Part shown: positions 33,011 through 42,777 of the stretch, in pieces | Layout of the letters: each line of letters opens with the position of its first letter | How positions within the stretch are numbered: position 1 is the stretch's first letter | Origin: Acanthosepion pharaonis | Lineage: Eukaryota > Mollusca > Cephalopoda > Sepiida > Sepiidae | Assembly (NCBI GenBank): GCA_903632075.3 | Contig: CAHIKZ030000834.1 | Span: 158,501-222,500, forward strand | DNA length: 64,000 bases | Direction: 5' to 3' | Notes under the pieces: model-generated | Seen by the model: only the letters and a program-made list of their open reading frames with translations | Databases searched by the model: none | What the model was told of the DNA's origin: nothing | Position numbers and translations under genes: made by a program

Positions 33011-33585
33011 TGCCAATGTTACAGGAAAGAAGGAAGTCATTGGCAACAGGATTTGGGATGTGGTCAATGGTAGAATCTAATTGACCAGATTTTTGGCATT
33101 GAACTGGTACCATGCAAAAAAGATTGTTCATAATGGACAACAGGTGACACCTAAATATTCTGAGTCAGATGGAAAATAGTGAAAACATGTAGAATAGCAG
33201 TTTGTGTTTCCTAATATATAAACAACCAAAATCCCTAACATAAATTGCACCAGGCAGAAGCATGTGGATGTTATGGGCTAAACTTTTTCTCTGGGCAACA
33301 CTTTTGGTATAAAAATTTGCTTGTGCCTCACCAAATTTTATATGATAAAAACTACATTTAAAAATAAAAAAAGTAGAGATAGTATTAAAGAAAGATAACT
33401 GCAGTTTTAAAATCAGAACATTATCATTGATAACTCTCTCCTCTAATTTGCGGACCCTAGTTACTATATTCTTAATACTTGATATAATGCAAAGATATCA
33501 CAATGATAAAATTGGTCAATAATTATTTATAACTATTTAGACTGGAACATGCAATTACAAGTAATTTATAATAATATTTTAAATT
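33011..33585. other. Unassigned DNA
   Basis: No feature recognised. Confidence 0.4.
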
Positions 33586-33587
33586 TT

Positions 33588-33985
33588 GAAATCATATTTA
33601 TTTTTGAGCTGCTTTCGCTGGTTTTCAGACTTCATGAATTCAAGCGTCCTACGAGGCTGGCATCCCGCTCTCACCCTTTCACTGTTGAAACTGTTAAATG
33701 TAGCTATCTCTTCTACTCCAATAGTTTCATATCTCGCACCTCTTGTCTGTGGAACTCCCTTCCTTTTTCCTGTTTCCCTGATAGCTATAATCTCCAACTT
33801 TTCAAATGTAATGTCAATCAACATCTCCAGCCTTGATCTATCCACTATCCTTCTCCTCATCCTTTCCTATATCACTCCGATCTGCTCTCACTCCAAATCC
33901 TCTGTAACCCTTTGTGTGCTAGTGGCTTCCCGCCTTGCTTGGGGTGAAATGCTTAAAAAAACAAAAAAAAAAAATATTAATTTTT
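33588..33985 (+). mobile_element. LINE-B 3' end with A-rich tail
   Basis: The plus frame 33549-33836 reads RLHEFKRPTRLASRSHPFTV, then SYLFYSNSFISRTSCLWNSL and YNLQLFKCNVNQHLQP, the usual C-terminus of a Jockey/CR1-like RT. The 3' UTR continues to cttgcttggggtgaaatgct and an A-rich tail at 33953-33975. The coding part is open for 95 codons, so this is the best-preserved LINE-B coding end here. Confidence 0.88.
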
Positions 33986-33989
33986 TGAG

Positions 33990-34600
33990 ACTGTTTCTAA
34001 ATCTTTGATTGTCTTTCAATCATTCCACTTCACCTGCTATCCTTTTTCGCTGCACCCATGAGGTGCACTGCACCATTTAGAAACTAATAAAGAAAAAAAT
34101 AACATTTTTTGATTTACTTTGAAAGATTTTAGACAAATGATACAGTCCAGCTTGACAGCACCGTCATTGATTGAAGCCAAGAAAACAAAGTCGGCCTTCT
34201 GTTTAGTTTTCAGCCCCAGCAAAAATAGAACAGGGTTGAATCTATCCCTATGTCTGCTTTTATGATTTTCTCAGTTTGTGTCAGTGTATAAGGGGATGTT
34301 GAAAGGTTATCGGCCTAGAAGGTCTTTCAGTAAAATTCACACGTTTCATTATCTGGTCAAATTTTGGGAAGGGAGTCAATCTGATAATGTAGTTTCATAA
34401 ATGTGTTAGTGTTCATCAATATCTGCATTATGGAAAATCTGAAAAATCCCATTTAAGAATCAAACTCTATTTTCATATTTTCTGATAGCTCTCCAACAGT
34501 CATACCAATAATTGTCAGAATTTAGTGCTGCTGTCAGGACCAGTTACAATTTTTAAAGGAATATTACTGCTTAAATATTATGCAGGTATTTTTTTTTTTC
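33990..34600. other. Unassigned DNA
   Basis: No feature recognised. Confidence 0.4.
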
Positions 34601-34629
34601 CAATATCAATTTTTAAAGAGACAGATTTT

Positions 34630-35215
34630 TTTAATCACTTCACCCCAAGCAACACAAAAACTGCTATGATGCAAGTTTTTTTTGTTTTTTTTTTTTAAAT
34701 CAAAAAAATCATGCATGATACACACTAAGGCAATCATGCATCTTTCAATACATGACTACAAGGCAGATTTTTTTCCCGGAATGGGTTGCCATTTCTTTCT
34801 GAGGTAGACCAGTTGCCATCCAAGGCTATAGAACTTGGTCTGTCCTGCTATTTACCCATAGCTGGGGGGAGAAGAAGAGGATTCATACCTTTCCCAAGGG
34901 TATTAACACATAAGTGAATGATGCAAGGGGTTACCAAGTTTGAAATTAGAATGAAGAAATGAGAAAAAGAAAACATTAAGGTGAGAAAACAATAAAAGAA
35001 CAGGAATTAAGAAGACAGAAGATAAAAACTGATATTGCATTTAAATTTTGGAAGATCAAAGTTGACTTGAAAGCGAGAAGCTGGAAAAGTGTTCCACAAG
35101 CGAGAAGTGTGAGAGAAGAGACTGACGATTTTAAATGGTTAGACTGAAAAATCCAATTTAGGCTCTCTGATAGAAGAGGTCTGTTTTTATAAAAATGTTG
35201 GATTTATCTTAATTT
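34630..35215 (-). mobile_element. LINE-B 3' end, split by a SINE1 insertion
   Basis: The minus-strand LINE-B tail starts at 34630 (ttaatcacttcaccccaagc, complement of the 3' UTR end). It is interrupted at 34675 and resumes at 34928 (ggttaccaagttt...), continuing through attgcatttaaattttggaa and gttccacaagcgagaagtgt, which encode the FKCNVN and LWNTF regions. Confidence 0.8.
34676..34917 (-). mobile_element. SINE1 (5'-truncated) nested in LINE-B, with target-site duplication
   Basis: The 10-mer atgatgcaag flanks the insert at 34666-34675 and 34918-34927. On the minus strand the insert starts at cacttatgtgttaataccct (tRNA head missing), has ccagctatgggtaaatagca, gacagaccaagttctatagc, and ends in an A-rich tail. 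The tail and duplication show target-primed insertion into an older LINE-B. Confidence 0.85.
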
Positions 35216-35560
35216 CAGTTTAGTCAAATCCAGTCAGAGGCAGTCACCCTGAAATTGCTTCCTGATTATGATAGAGTCATTGGAAAACACTTGAAACAGA
35301 TGCAAATAAAGAGTTTGAAGAATTTCAGGAAGATATGAGAAGTGGTTTATTGTCTCTTTGCACAGCTGGACCAGGCTACTGCAGAGGTGTATGGTTTTGT
35401 GTGTGTATGTTAAGTGGTATTTACACCCACCTGCTGAGTAGGGAAATAATGAGAAAAGCATGAAGGAAGGAGGAAGGTGTCAAGGGTTGGAATTTGGAAA
35501 GAAGGATGTTAAAAACAAGGAAGATGAGATGAAGGAATGGGAGGGGAATGAGTAATCATA
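35216..35560. other. Purine-rich unassigned DNA
   Basis: The right half is rich in ggaag. No gene recognised. Confidence 0.4.
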
Positions 35561-35567
35561 ATGTTGA

Positions 35568-35960
35568 GGATCTAAATGCTAGTGGTGGTAGTGATGATGG
35601 GGAAGAAGAAGATGAAAAAGAAAGATGACGATGATCTAAATGCTGGTGGCAGTGGTGGTGGTGAAGATGATTATGAAGAAGAAGAAGGATGATGATGATG
35701 ATGATGGTGATAATGACAATGATGATCTAAATGCTGGTGGCAATGGTGGTGGTGAAGGAGATGATGATGAAGAAGTATGATGATGAGGATAATGATGATG
35801 ACCTAAATGCTGGTGGTAGTGGTGGTGGTGAAGAAGATGATGATGAAGAAGAAGTATGATGATGATGATGATAATGACGATGATGATCGAAATGCTGGTA
35901 GCAGTGGTGGTAGTGGCAAAGAAGATGATGGAGAAGAAGGAGGAGGAGGAATATGGAAAA
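35568..35960. repeat. GAT-rich minisatellite, five units of 64-91 bp
   Basis: ctaaatgct starts units at 35572, 35636, 35727 and 35803, and cgaaatgctgg starts one at 35888. Each unit has aatgctggtggcagtggtgg followed by GAT/GAA codon-like runs whose length varies. The plus frame 35807-36004 gives Asp-rich and Gly-rich peptide by composition; I see no evidence it is a gene. Confidence 0.9.
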
Positions 35961-36029
35961 CAACATCAGTAAAATGGCGTTTGACAATAAAAAAGAAAGA
36001 GTAAAGACAAGAGTGAATAATAATAATAT

Positions 36030-36300
36030 TTTTTTACAATGATATTAACCCTGTACCAGGCCTTAGAGCCACTCGAGGTAGAGGGTTAGAGAGTAAGAGG
36101 CACTGTTTCTGCAGATATATGGGTAAGATAATGATTAACCCTAGACTTGAAGAGGTTAAGATTGCAGTGATCAGGGAAGTATCCTCTTGGGAGTCACTTC
36201 CACAAAGCAGGGAAAAATCAAAGCAGCAGTACTTCTTTTTCAGCCTAAACTGACTCTTTGAAAGGTACAGGACAGTGCGAGAAGCAGTACAATAAATCAA
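36030..36300 (-). mobile_element. LINE-B2 3' end
   Basis: Shares ctcgaggtagagggtta, tagacttgaagaggttaaga and gtgatcagggaagtatcctc with 3030-3200. On the minus strand it encodes SLITAILTSS.L and LPRVAL before the tail. Confidence 0.8.
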
Positions 36301-36339
36301 CCATTTTACCAGCCTCTTTAGTGATGGATTATATGTACA

Positions 36340-36455
36340 AGTTATGAAGGTGACAGTAGTATCAGTCGTTGTTGGAACACTGTGAACAATCCTGAAAAGC
36401 CTATTGAAAAGATGAGAGAAAAGTTAGGAACAATCAAGACCAACCAAAACTGAAA
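36340..36455 (+). mobile_element. LINE-C fragment
   Basis: Encodes VTVVSVVVGTL, then a stop, then ILKSLLKR and a ..IKTNQN stretch. It parallels the 'VI.ALGTIPK.L...LEKL.I..' region that precedes the ARILRRVL motif in this LINE class. Confidence 0.55.
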
Positions 36456-36664
36456 ACAAGAGAGAATATTTTTCTATTCACATTACTTAGGGTCATTTAA
36501 CATATGGTGCAATTTACCAGTTACTACTAGTAAACTTTAAACTTATAAGAAGGAATAAAAATGAAGAAATATGATAGAATACTGCAGTGAAAAAATTTGG
36601 GCTAAAAAAATTTGTAATAAGAATGAGAAGTAAATGAAACTATCAAGTGAAGAAGAAAATAATT

Positions 36665-36740
36665 ATAATTTTTTTTAATACTATTTTTCACCCAATGCAA
36701 GGCTCTCAAGCGGCACTCAAGGTAGGAGGTTACTGAATGG
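36665..36740 (-). mobile_element. LINE-B2 tail fragment
   Basis: T-run, then acccaatgcaaggctctcaa and ggcactcaaggtaggaggtt, matching the B2 3' terminus on the minus strand. Confidence 0.55.
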
Positions 36741-37350
36741 GATCTAGTAGGTTTGCCACAATTAGGTTTTTAGAAGTTTTTTTTTTGTGGAAATTGTATT
36801 TACTGAGTATACCTGAATTCCTATTTAATCTTAAATTCAAGATTTTACAGCTGTAATCCAAAGAATTTATCCAAACAAGTTGTGGTAATAAAATAAGCAC
36901 ATCCCTTATAACTATCCACTATAAAAAAAAATGTTTTTCACTACTAAAACTGAATTAGTCAAGTAAAGCTTCAGAAGCTTCTACCTAGAATAGTTGCTAT
37001 ATTACACAAGTATGTTAAATTCAACTGACAAGTATGTCTACTTAAATATTTTATTATATTTTCCCAATTACCGAATGCAGTGTTGTATATCAGTATTGAA
37101 ATTATGAAAAAACTGTCTAAATTTCATTTTTTACTTCTTTTCACTGTCTCAGTTAATATCATGTGGTGTTGAAACATGATCGTAATCATCTAGCGATTTT
37201 TAACATGTTTTTGTTTTAATATTCTAAAATAAATAATATTTCACTCTACTCTGTATTAGGCCCTCTTTTAATTTAAATGTTATGTACAGTGGAATTATAC
37301 TTCATTCATTCTTATTTTACCTGGATATATACATATATATATATATATAT
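36741..37350. other. Unassigned AT-rich DNA
   Basis: Ends in a short AT run (37331-37350). No gene. Confidence 0.4.
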
Positions 37351-37354
37351 GTCA

Positions 37355-37750
37355 CACATTATGAAATGGACAAAGTTCAACAGTGACTGTAAAATAATTG
37401 TCGGACTTTGTCCATTTCATAATGTGGGATGTTATTTGTTTACATCTGGATATGCATCAAGCAGATATGAATGTATGAGAGAAAATCATGGAGAATTGTA
37501 GTTTAAAAACAGTAAAATCGACCTTGCTAACTGAGACATTCCTCTGTGGCTCAATTGGTAAAAACACGTCAGGCTATATGACAGCTCCATATAGGATACA
37601 GGTTTGTTTTGTGTCTGAGGAAGCATATTTTCTATGAAAATTTCTCGGACATTCAGGCCGGTAAATGTCATTAATACTGCTTATTATAAACAGAGCATTT
37701 ACTTAAATATTTTCATCTATAAAAAGTATGTATAAACATTAAAAAATGTC
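37355..37750 (+). mobile_element. PLE-type repeat, copy 4, with 22-bp hairpin and tRNA-like module
   Basis: It starts with a perfect inverted repeat: cacattatgaaatggacaaa (arm 37355-37376) against its complement at 37405-37426, 28-nt loop. Next come the gagaaaatcatggagaattg block, the tRNA-like module at about 37532-37625 (ctctgtggctcaattgg, arm cgtca/tgaca, and acagg of a T arm), then aaatttctcggacattcagg and aaacagagcatttacttaaa, ending aaaaaatgtc at an AT tract. Confidence 0.75.

Positions 37751-37797
<47 letters not shown>
37751..37797. repeat. (AT)n(GA)n microsatellite
   Basis: AT units to 37772, then about 12 GA units. It directly follows a PLE copy. Confidence 0.96.
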
Positions 37798-37839
37798 AAT
37801 AGTGAGAGAGAGGGAGAAGAAGAGAGAAAGAGATGTTTT

Positions 37840-38102
37840 TTTGATTTGTTTTTTATGACTTATCAACCCTTTGTGGGTTATTTAAAGCCAAAATATATTT
37901 TGATTGTAAGAATAATGCTTTTTTTGCAAGTGAATGTTGCATTAAGTCCTATTATTTAACCCATGGCTGGGGGAAATAAATGCATTCATAACTTTCTCAA
38001 GGCCATTTGTGTGTAAGCGAATGCAACAAACCCAAATAGAATTCAAACTGCTTTCCAATTTCTCATTCTAAGATGCTATCCATTATACCACCCGCATATC
38101 CG
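37840..38102 (-). mobile_element. SINE1 with long 3' body
   Basis: On the minus strand: head gtggtataatggatagcatc, weakened B box gaattctatttgggtt, gcattcgcttacacac, cccagccatgggttaaataa, then the long 3' part attcttacaatcaaaatata, ttttggctttaaataaccca and aaagggttgataagtcataa. The last part is also at 42.9, 48.3 and 60.6 kb, so it belongs to a SINE1 subfamily. Confidence 0.85.
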
Positions 38103-38705
38103 TGGGAGACAGAGAGAGACAGTTATAGAGAGATGAAAGGACACAGCTGTATTGAAGAAGCAACTCAAGAGGCTAGCAATGGACAACAGTCTCTTGTATG
38201 CAGTGTGAAGAAGAGTAAATGCAATGGTTATTATTCAACTAGATGCAGGGGTGTAGTTGGGAGAATAAGGAATCTGATCAACATGGTTAGCCATCCTCAA
38301 ATTGAGAGGTCTTCAAGAAGATGCTTATTGTACAGGTTATGGTATGGTCTAGTCTGGACATTGTCCAGTATTTATGATCACAAGGGTCAAAGTAATTAAC
38401 TGGGCACAAAAGCAAATGCTTGTTATATCTGTGTAATCATAAGTGAAATGGCGGGTGTGCAAATAATGGTGGATAACAAGTACATCTCGGCCAGGACAGG
38501 AGGTCTACAGAATCGCTTGTTTGACAAGATAGATTGTTAATGTTCTTTTCAAGTTTTATTTGCTTTCTTCTACTTTCTTTCTAATAGATTTAGAAGTCAT
38601 TTTTTTTCTCATTTGTCTCATATCACAAAAACATCATTTTAAAGATTTAGCATCTGAGAGTTTTTCTTTCATTTAAAGAAAGCAAATAGGAAAAATATCT
38701 TGAAA
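38103..38705. other. Unassigned DNA
   Basis: The plus frame 38073-38399 (108 codons) runs through the SINE1 head and matches no known protein. Confidence 0.4.
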
Positions 38706-38711
38706 AAAATA

Positions 38712-39160
38712 TGTAATAGCTATCCTCTTATATGGCAGTGAACGTTGGACAATTTCCCCTTGGATGAGTGGAAAACTGGAAGCAGCAGAAATATAGTTCT
38801 ACAGAAGGATACTGAGAATTCCATGGATGGAGCGAGTAAGCAACTAGAAAGTCTTAAAGAAAATGGCAGCAGAAAGAACACTTCTATTGAAAATCAGGAA
38901 GAGTTGTATGATACTCCACAGATACATAATGATGAAAGAGGGCTTGGAAAACTTAAGCCTCACAGGTCTTACTGAGGGCAAGAGAGATAGAGGAAGGCAG
39001 CGATCCATTTATCTGACAAGTTTGTGTGAATGAATGACAGAATGGTCGGGGAGCTTAACAAAGAGAGAAAAACATCGAAAAGCCACATGAGATTGCTGAG
39101 AGTGATGACTGCCTATGTCCTTAGGAGATGAGGCACGTAGACAAAGAGGGAGTTTGTTTA
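38712..39160 (+). mobile_element. LINE-A C-terminal half
   Basis: Encodes LLYGSERWTIS, LEAAEI, FYRRILRIPWMERVSN, KVLKKMAAERTLLLKIRK, EGLENL.LTGLTEGKRDRG and YLTSLCE, in order, over two frames with stops. This is the endonuclease/RT C-terminal region of LINE-A. The 3' end is diverged (CVLRR.GT.T). Confidence 0.9.
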
Positions 39161-39428
39161 AAAACAGCTGCCAAAGTAAATTATTTATTTAACACATATG
39201 GCTCATTAAGCGCACAATTCTTCAAGCAATAATGAAGATTTTCTAACTTGTAGGTTTTGAAGGTGACACTCGTAAAGAGTCAATTACTGAATGCATAATT
39301 AATGATGTTTTCAGGCTTTGTTCTCTCTCTCTATTTCTTTGCAAACTCTTTCTAAATCATTCAGACGTCCATTTTCTTATTTGGCTCATATTATAAAAAC
39401 AACATTTTAAAGATTCACTAATTGAGTG
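39161..39428. other. Unassigned DNA
   Basis: No feature recognised. Confidence 0.4.
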
Positions 39429-39431
39429 TTA

Positions 39432-39840
39432 ATGGAGGCACGGTGGAGTAATGGATAATGGCTTGGATCAGAAAGTCAAATTCCAATCGACATTGTTACA
39501 TTAACTTAAGTGCATATACCCTTGGGAAAAACATAAATACATCTGTACTCCCCACCAGCTATGGGTAAATAGCAGGACAGACTGGGTCCTATAGAAGGAC
39601 AATTCTAAATTCAAACCATCCCACTATGGATAAATAGCAGGACAGATTGAGTTTTATAGCCTTGGGTGGCTAAACTTTGCTAAGAGAAGGACAACTCTAA
39701 ATTCAAAGCCTCCAGCTATGGGTTAAATACCCTCACTAATGTGCAATTGGGAAAATGTGGTGAGCTCAGCTACATCCCTGAAGACATGGTCAATCATAGA
39801 GAGGTTCCTCCAATGGGAGTGAGAATACCCTGAATTCAGA
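39432..39840 (+). mobile_element. SINE1 with internal tandem duplication
   Basis: Head ggcacggtggagtaatggat. The B box is eroded (caaattccaatcga). The body segment ctatgg.taaatagcaggac, aga.tg.gt and tatag occurs at about 39558 and 39633, each followed by aaggacaattctaaattcaa or a close variant, so the body is duplicated with a 75-80 bp period. 3' part ttcagatt at 39840. Confidence 0.82.
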
Positions 39841-39857
39841 TTTGGAGCTGAGTATCG

Positions 39858-40030
39858 GATATATGGGTGTTGTAATGTTTAGTGGCTCAGAACAAGTAAT
39901 TGGCAAGACAAGTTCAAATCCTATTCAAGTTCGTTGCATTCACTTTCACACAGAAAATTCTTGGGAAAGATATGTTTTCATCTCTTTTCTATACAGCCAA
40001 GGAAAGGATTACAGAGATTACAATTATCAG
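39858..40030 (+). mobile_element. SINE1b (variant SINE1)
   Basis: gtgttgtaatgtttagtggc, then B box caagttcaaatcctattca, gttgcattcactttcacaca and cttgggaaagatatgttttc. It matches the copy at 45985-46215 better than typical SINE1. Confidence 0.65.
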
Positions 40031-40264
40031 CAATATGGGGTTGTAGACTCTATAACCTCAATGAGTTATGAAAATGTTTTTTTTTTACAAAGAAGGTAAA
40101 TACAAAAAATATGAGGAAAAGATTTAATAATAAAAATATTTCAAAATGTCCACATTAAAATAAACATTTGCTGAACTTAATAAATTATTTTTTATTGATA
40201 CTCATAATCTCATGATGTTGTTGGTTTGAAGTTGTCTCTTGTAATGAATCTATAACTAAATACA

Positions 40265-40763
40265 TTTTAAAGTGTCTAAATATCTCTGATGAAATAGTTA
40301 ATTATTTATTAGTTTTGCTTTGTCAAGTGGGTTCACAAATAAGTGGATTGTGAGTTCAAACTTCAGCTATGTCACTGTCACATGTCAAACTCTGCCAACA
40401 TCAACGTGGTGGTGTGTAGCAAGTGCCGCCGTTCAAACTTCAGCAATAGCTACTTCTTTATTTCAGGTAGATATTCTTAACATAGCAGTCATAAAATGTA
40501 AATAAAAGCTGAATATTGTGATAAAATCCCCAACGAAGATGTGTTGATAATTTAGTCAAAAATTAATAACACCGATCGAATTATCTAATAAAGAAATTTA
40601 TGGAATAACATTGAAATTAATAAAAGAAATGGGTATCTTTTCACAGATAATGATGATATTTTTTAAAGAGAAAGGTATTTATTCCTCTTTTCTAACCAAC
40701 CATCTATAGTGATTTTCTAAGCATAACTTAGATATGGCACAAGGCCAAAATATGGGGCACCTG
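40265..40763 (-). repeat. Inverted-repeat arm 2 (SINE2-long element)
   Basis: Reverse complement of 30048-30531 at 499 bp. The part nearest 40763 (about 270 bases) looks identical to arm 1; the rest differs and carries about 14 extra bases (near gaacttcagctatgtcac, minus sense). On the minus strand it is preceded by a SINE2 head at 40764-40850, so arm 2 is the fuller copy. Confidence 0.9.
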
Positions 40764-40850
40764 GTGATGATCAAACTCACTATTCAGCCGTAAGTGATCT
40801 AGAAAAACAAGCTTGCTAAAGTACCCCTACTTTGAGCAGCTTACTGAATA
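40764..40850 (-). mobile_element. SINE2 tRNA-like head attached to arm 2
   Basis: On the plus strand gatcaaactcactattcagc then aacaagcttgctaaagta matches the SINE2 head at 51045-51115 (minus). The B box is gagtttgatcatca on the minus strand. It shows that the long element begins as SINE2. Confidence 0.75.
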
Positions 40851-41100
40851 GGGCGGGCATCTGAAGAAGAGTGGTGTGTACATTGGTTGAAACGTTGTGC
40901 ATGTAACAACCATGATGACGATATTAGTGTGAAGGTAAAGGCAGATAATCATGATAATTTCTCATCTCATAAACTGAGATAAATAAATAACAAGCCCCTG
41001 AAGAAGACCAGAGGGCACACTGGCTGAAACATTGTAAGTATGATAATCAAAAAGTTGATGATGAATAAAATATATCAGAATCAAATAATTATTTCAAACT
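40851..41100 (+). mobile_element. Two SINE3-like tails
   Basis: catctgaagaagagtggtgt with ggttgaaacgttgtgcatg (40850-40915), and cctgaagaagaccagagggc with ggctgaaacattgtaagt (40996-41045). Both are the SINE3 tail signature; spacing is 146 bp. Confidence 0.65.
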
Positions 41101-41194
41101 GAAAATCTAAAAATCATTTTGGCAACATCATTAAATTTTAATTCATATTCTCCATTTTATCATTACTAATTTTCATTAGCAACAAAGGAACTGA

Positions 41195-41470
41195 ACTGCT
41201 ATGCAATATCAATCCTCCTATATGAAAGTGAATGCTGGACAATTTCCTTACAGATGAAGAAGAAACTTGAGGAAACAGATGCCGTTCTACAGAAGGATGC
41301 TGGGAATACTATAAACAGAGCATGTGAGCAATGAGGAAGTTTTAAGGAAAATGGAAGCCAAAAAGACACTCATACTTAGAATCAGAAAGAGTGAGTTGAA
41401 ATTTTGGGGACACATAATGAGGAAAGAGGGAGAATTTGACACTCGTGTGAGATACTGAAGTCAAAGAGGT
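41195..41470 (+). mobile_element. LINE-A fragment
   Basis: Encodes ISILLYESECWTISLQMKKK, then after a frame change EVLRKMEAKKTLILRIRK, LKFWGHIMRKE and RGREK. Same segment as 38712-39160. Confidence 0.85.
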
Positions 41471-41579
41471 AGAGAAAAACTGAATTCACACCTTTTGACT
41501 ACTGGTTAAACATATAATATGCTTTGCAGAAGATGTGCTTTCCTTAGAAGGGAAAAAGTGAACCTTGATTGCATGTGTT

Positions 41580-41800
41580 GTTCTTCTTGGCCAAGTGGCC
41601 AAGCATATAGGATCATAATGGTGGTTTCACATACAAAGTGGGTGCAAGTTCTATTCCTGCCAAGGAAAAGCATTTTTTTTTTTACTAAGTTTTCTCAAAG
41701 GCCAATAGAAGTAATACGCACTGTTTAATAAATACAAAAAAAGGACGTCTATTTCAAATAAGAAGTTTCCACCATAATTATGTTTGAAGTAATATATATG
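41580..41800 (+). mobile_element. SINE4 with tRNA-like head
   Basis: A-box-like ttggccaagtggccaagcat, B-box-like gcaagttctattcctgcc, then the T-rich spacer and tail gacgtctatttcaaataaga and atgtttgaagtaat. The pair ggcaggaa/ttcctgcc around the B box could form a T arm. Confidence 0.65.
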
Positions 41801-41844
41801 AATGTATATATGCACAATGTAAAACAAAATATATATGAATACTT

Positions 41845-42125
41845 ACATTATTTACATTATTCAGACTGTTATCCTCATCTTCATTGCCATATTCACAACA
41901 TTTCAGACATTGTACACTCCAGCCTTCTTCAGGTGATTGGAATTTTGAACCAAATCCTTTATCTTGTACACCAGAGCAGATTGTTCTAGCTCCACGTGCC
42001 ATGCCTCTTTAACTCAACTCTCCAAGTATTTTGGTTCACCACTGCTGTTGTCTGGTATTGAACTCACATTTCTTTGGGTCTAGTCACTAGATCTAATCAA
42101 CGGCTTTAACCACTGAGCAATGTGT
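41845..42125 (-). mobile_element. SINE3, near full length
   Basis: On the minus strand from 42125: A box ttgctcagtggttaaagccg, B box gtgagttcaataccagac, agagttgagttaaagaggca, gtacaagataaaggatttgg, ggttcaaaattccaatcacc, then tgaagaaggctggagtgtac and gatgaggataacagtctg. The most complete SINE3 here. It meets a plus-strand SINE3 at 42128, forming a head-to-head pair. Confidence 0.85.
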
Positions 42126-42127
42126 CA

Positions 42128-42330
42128 TTTGAAAGAGGCATCGCATGCAGAACTCGAACAATCTACCCCGGTGGACGAAATAAATGGTTCGGTTCAAAAT
42201 TTCAGTCACCTGAAGAAGGTCGGATCATACAACGGCTGAAACATTGTGAACATGGGAATGAAGATGAGGATAACAGTCTGAATAATGTAAATAATGCAAG
42301 TAATCATACTACTTCATCTCAGATATATAT
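42128..42330 (+). mobile_element. SINE3 (headless), inverted partner
   Basis: gaaagaggcatcgcatgcag, atggttcggttcaaaatttc, cctgaagaaggtcgg, gaacatgggaatgaagatga and aataatgcaagtaatcatac. It lacks the A/B boxes and ends at an AT run (42325-42340). Confidence 0.82.
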
Positions 42331-42625
42331 ATATATATATAAATTTAAGTATTATCTTCTGAAAGAAAAAGAAACATTTATTAAAAAGTGTGTATTTGAA
42401 ATTAAAAGTATCCACTATAATAATATCTGAAGTAATAAAAATTTCGGATTAAATATTTAAAAACCCATTAATCCATTAGAAACGGCATGGTTAATTTAAG
42501 CAAAAATGGCTTCAAAAGAAGCTCCAACCAAAGTGTACCATCAAGGTGTGGGTGCAAATCTTGAATGAGAGGTAAATGAGGAAAAGAAAAAAAACTAATA
42601 ATAATAATAATAGATGAACATTACT
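42331..42625. other. Unassigned, with SINE4-like tail near 42385-42430
   Basis: gtatccactataataatatc and tgaagtaataaaaat resemble the SINE4 tail. A short AAT run lies at 42595-42612. Confidence 0.4.
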
Positions 42626-42629
42626 TATG

Positions 42630-42775
42630 GCAATTGTTGCTATAGAGTGCTGGGGACAACCCTGAAGCACCCCATAAAAAGGTTGGGGGAGCTGAAAATC
42701 CAGAAAATGAGTGAGGTCAAACCACTAAAACACTAGAATACTGAGAAGAGTTCTGGAATACTGAGTAGACTTATT
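42630..42775 (+). mobile_element. LINE-C fragment
   Basis: gctggggacaaccctgaagc and aaaaaggttgggggagctga followed by actagaatactgagaagagt, ttctggaatactgagtagac and ttattgccattcagtcttcc. This matches the RILRRVLEYW region and the ttgctgtcact-type 3' end of LINE-C. Confidence 0.6.
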
Positions 42776-42777
42776 GC

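Noticed and set aside
35807..36004. Acidic Asp/Gly-rich plus frame
   Set aside because: Explained by GAT minisatellite units; no conserved start or partner exon.
38073..38399. 108-codon plus frame as a gene
   Set aside because: It begins inside the complement of a SINE1 head and matches nothing known.
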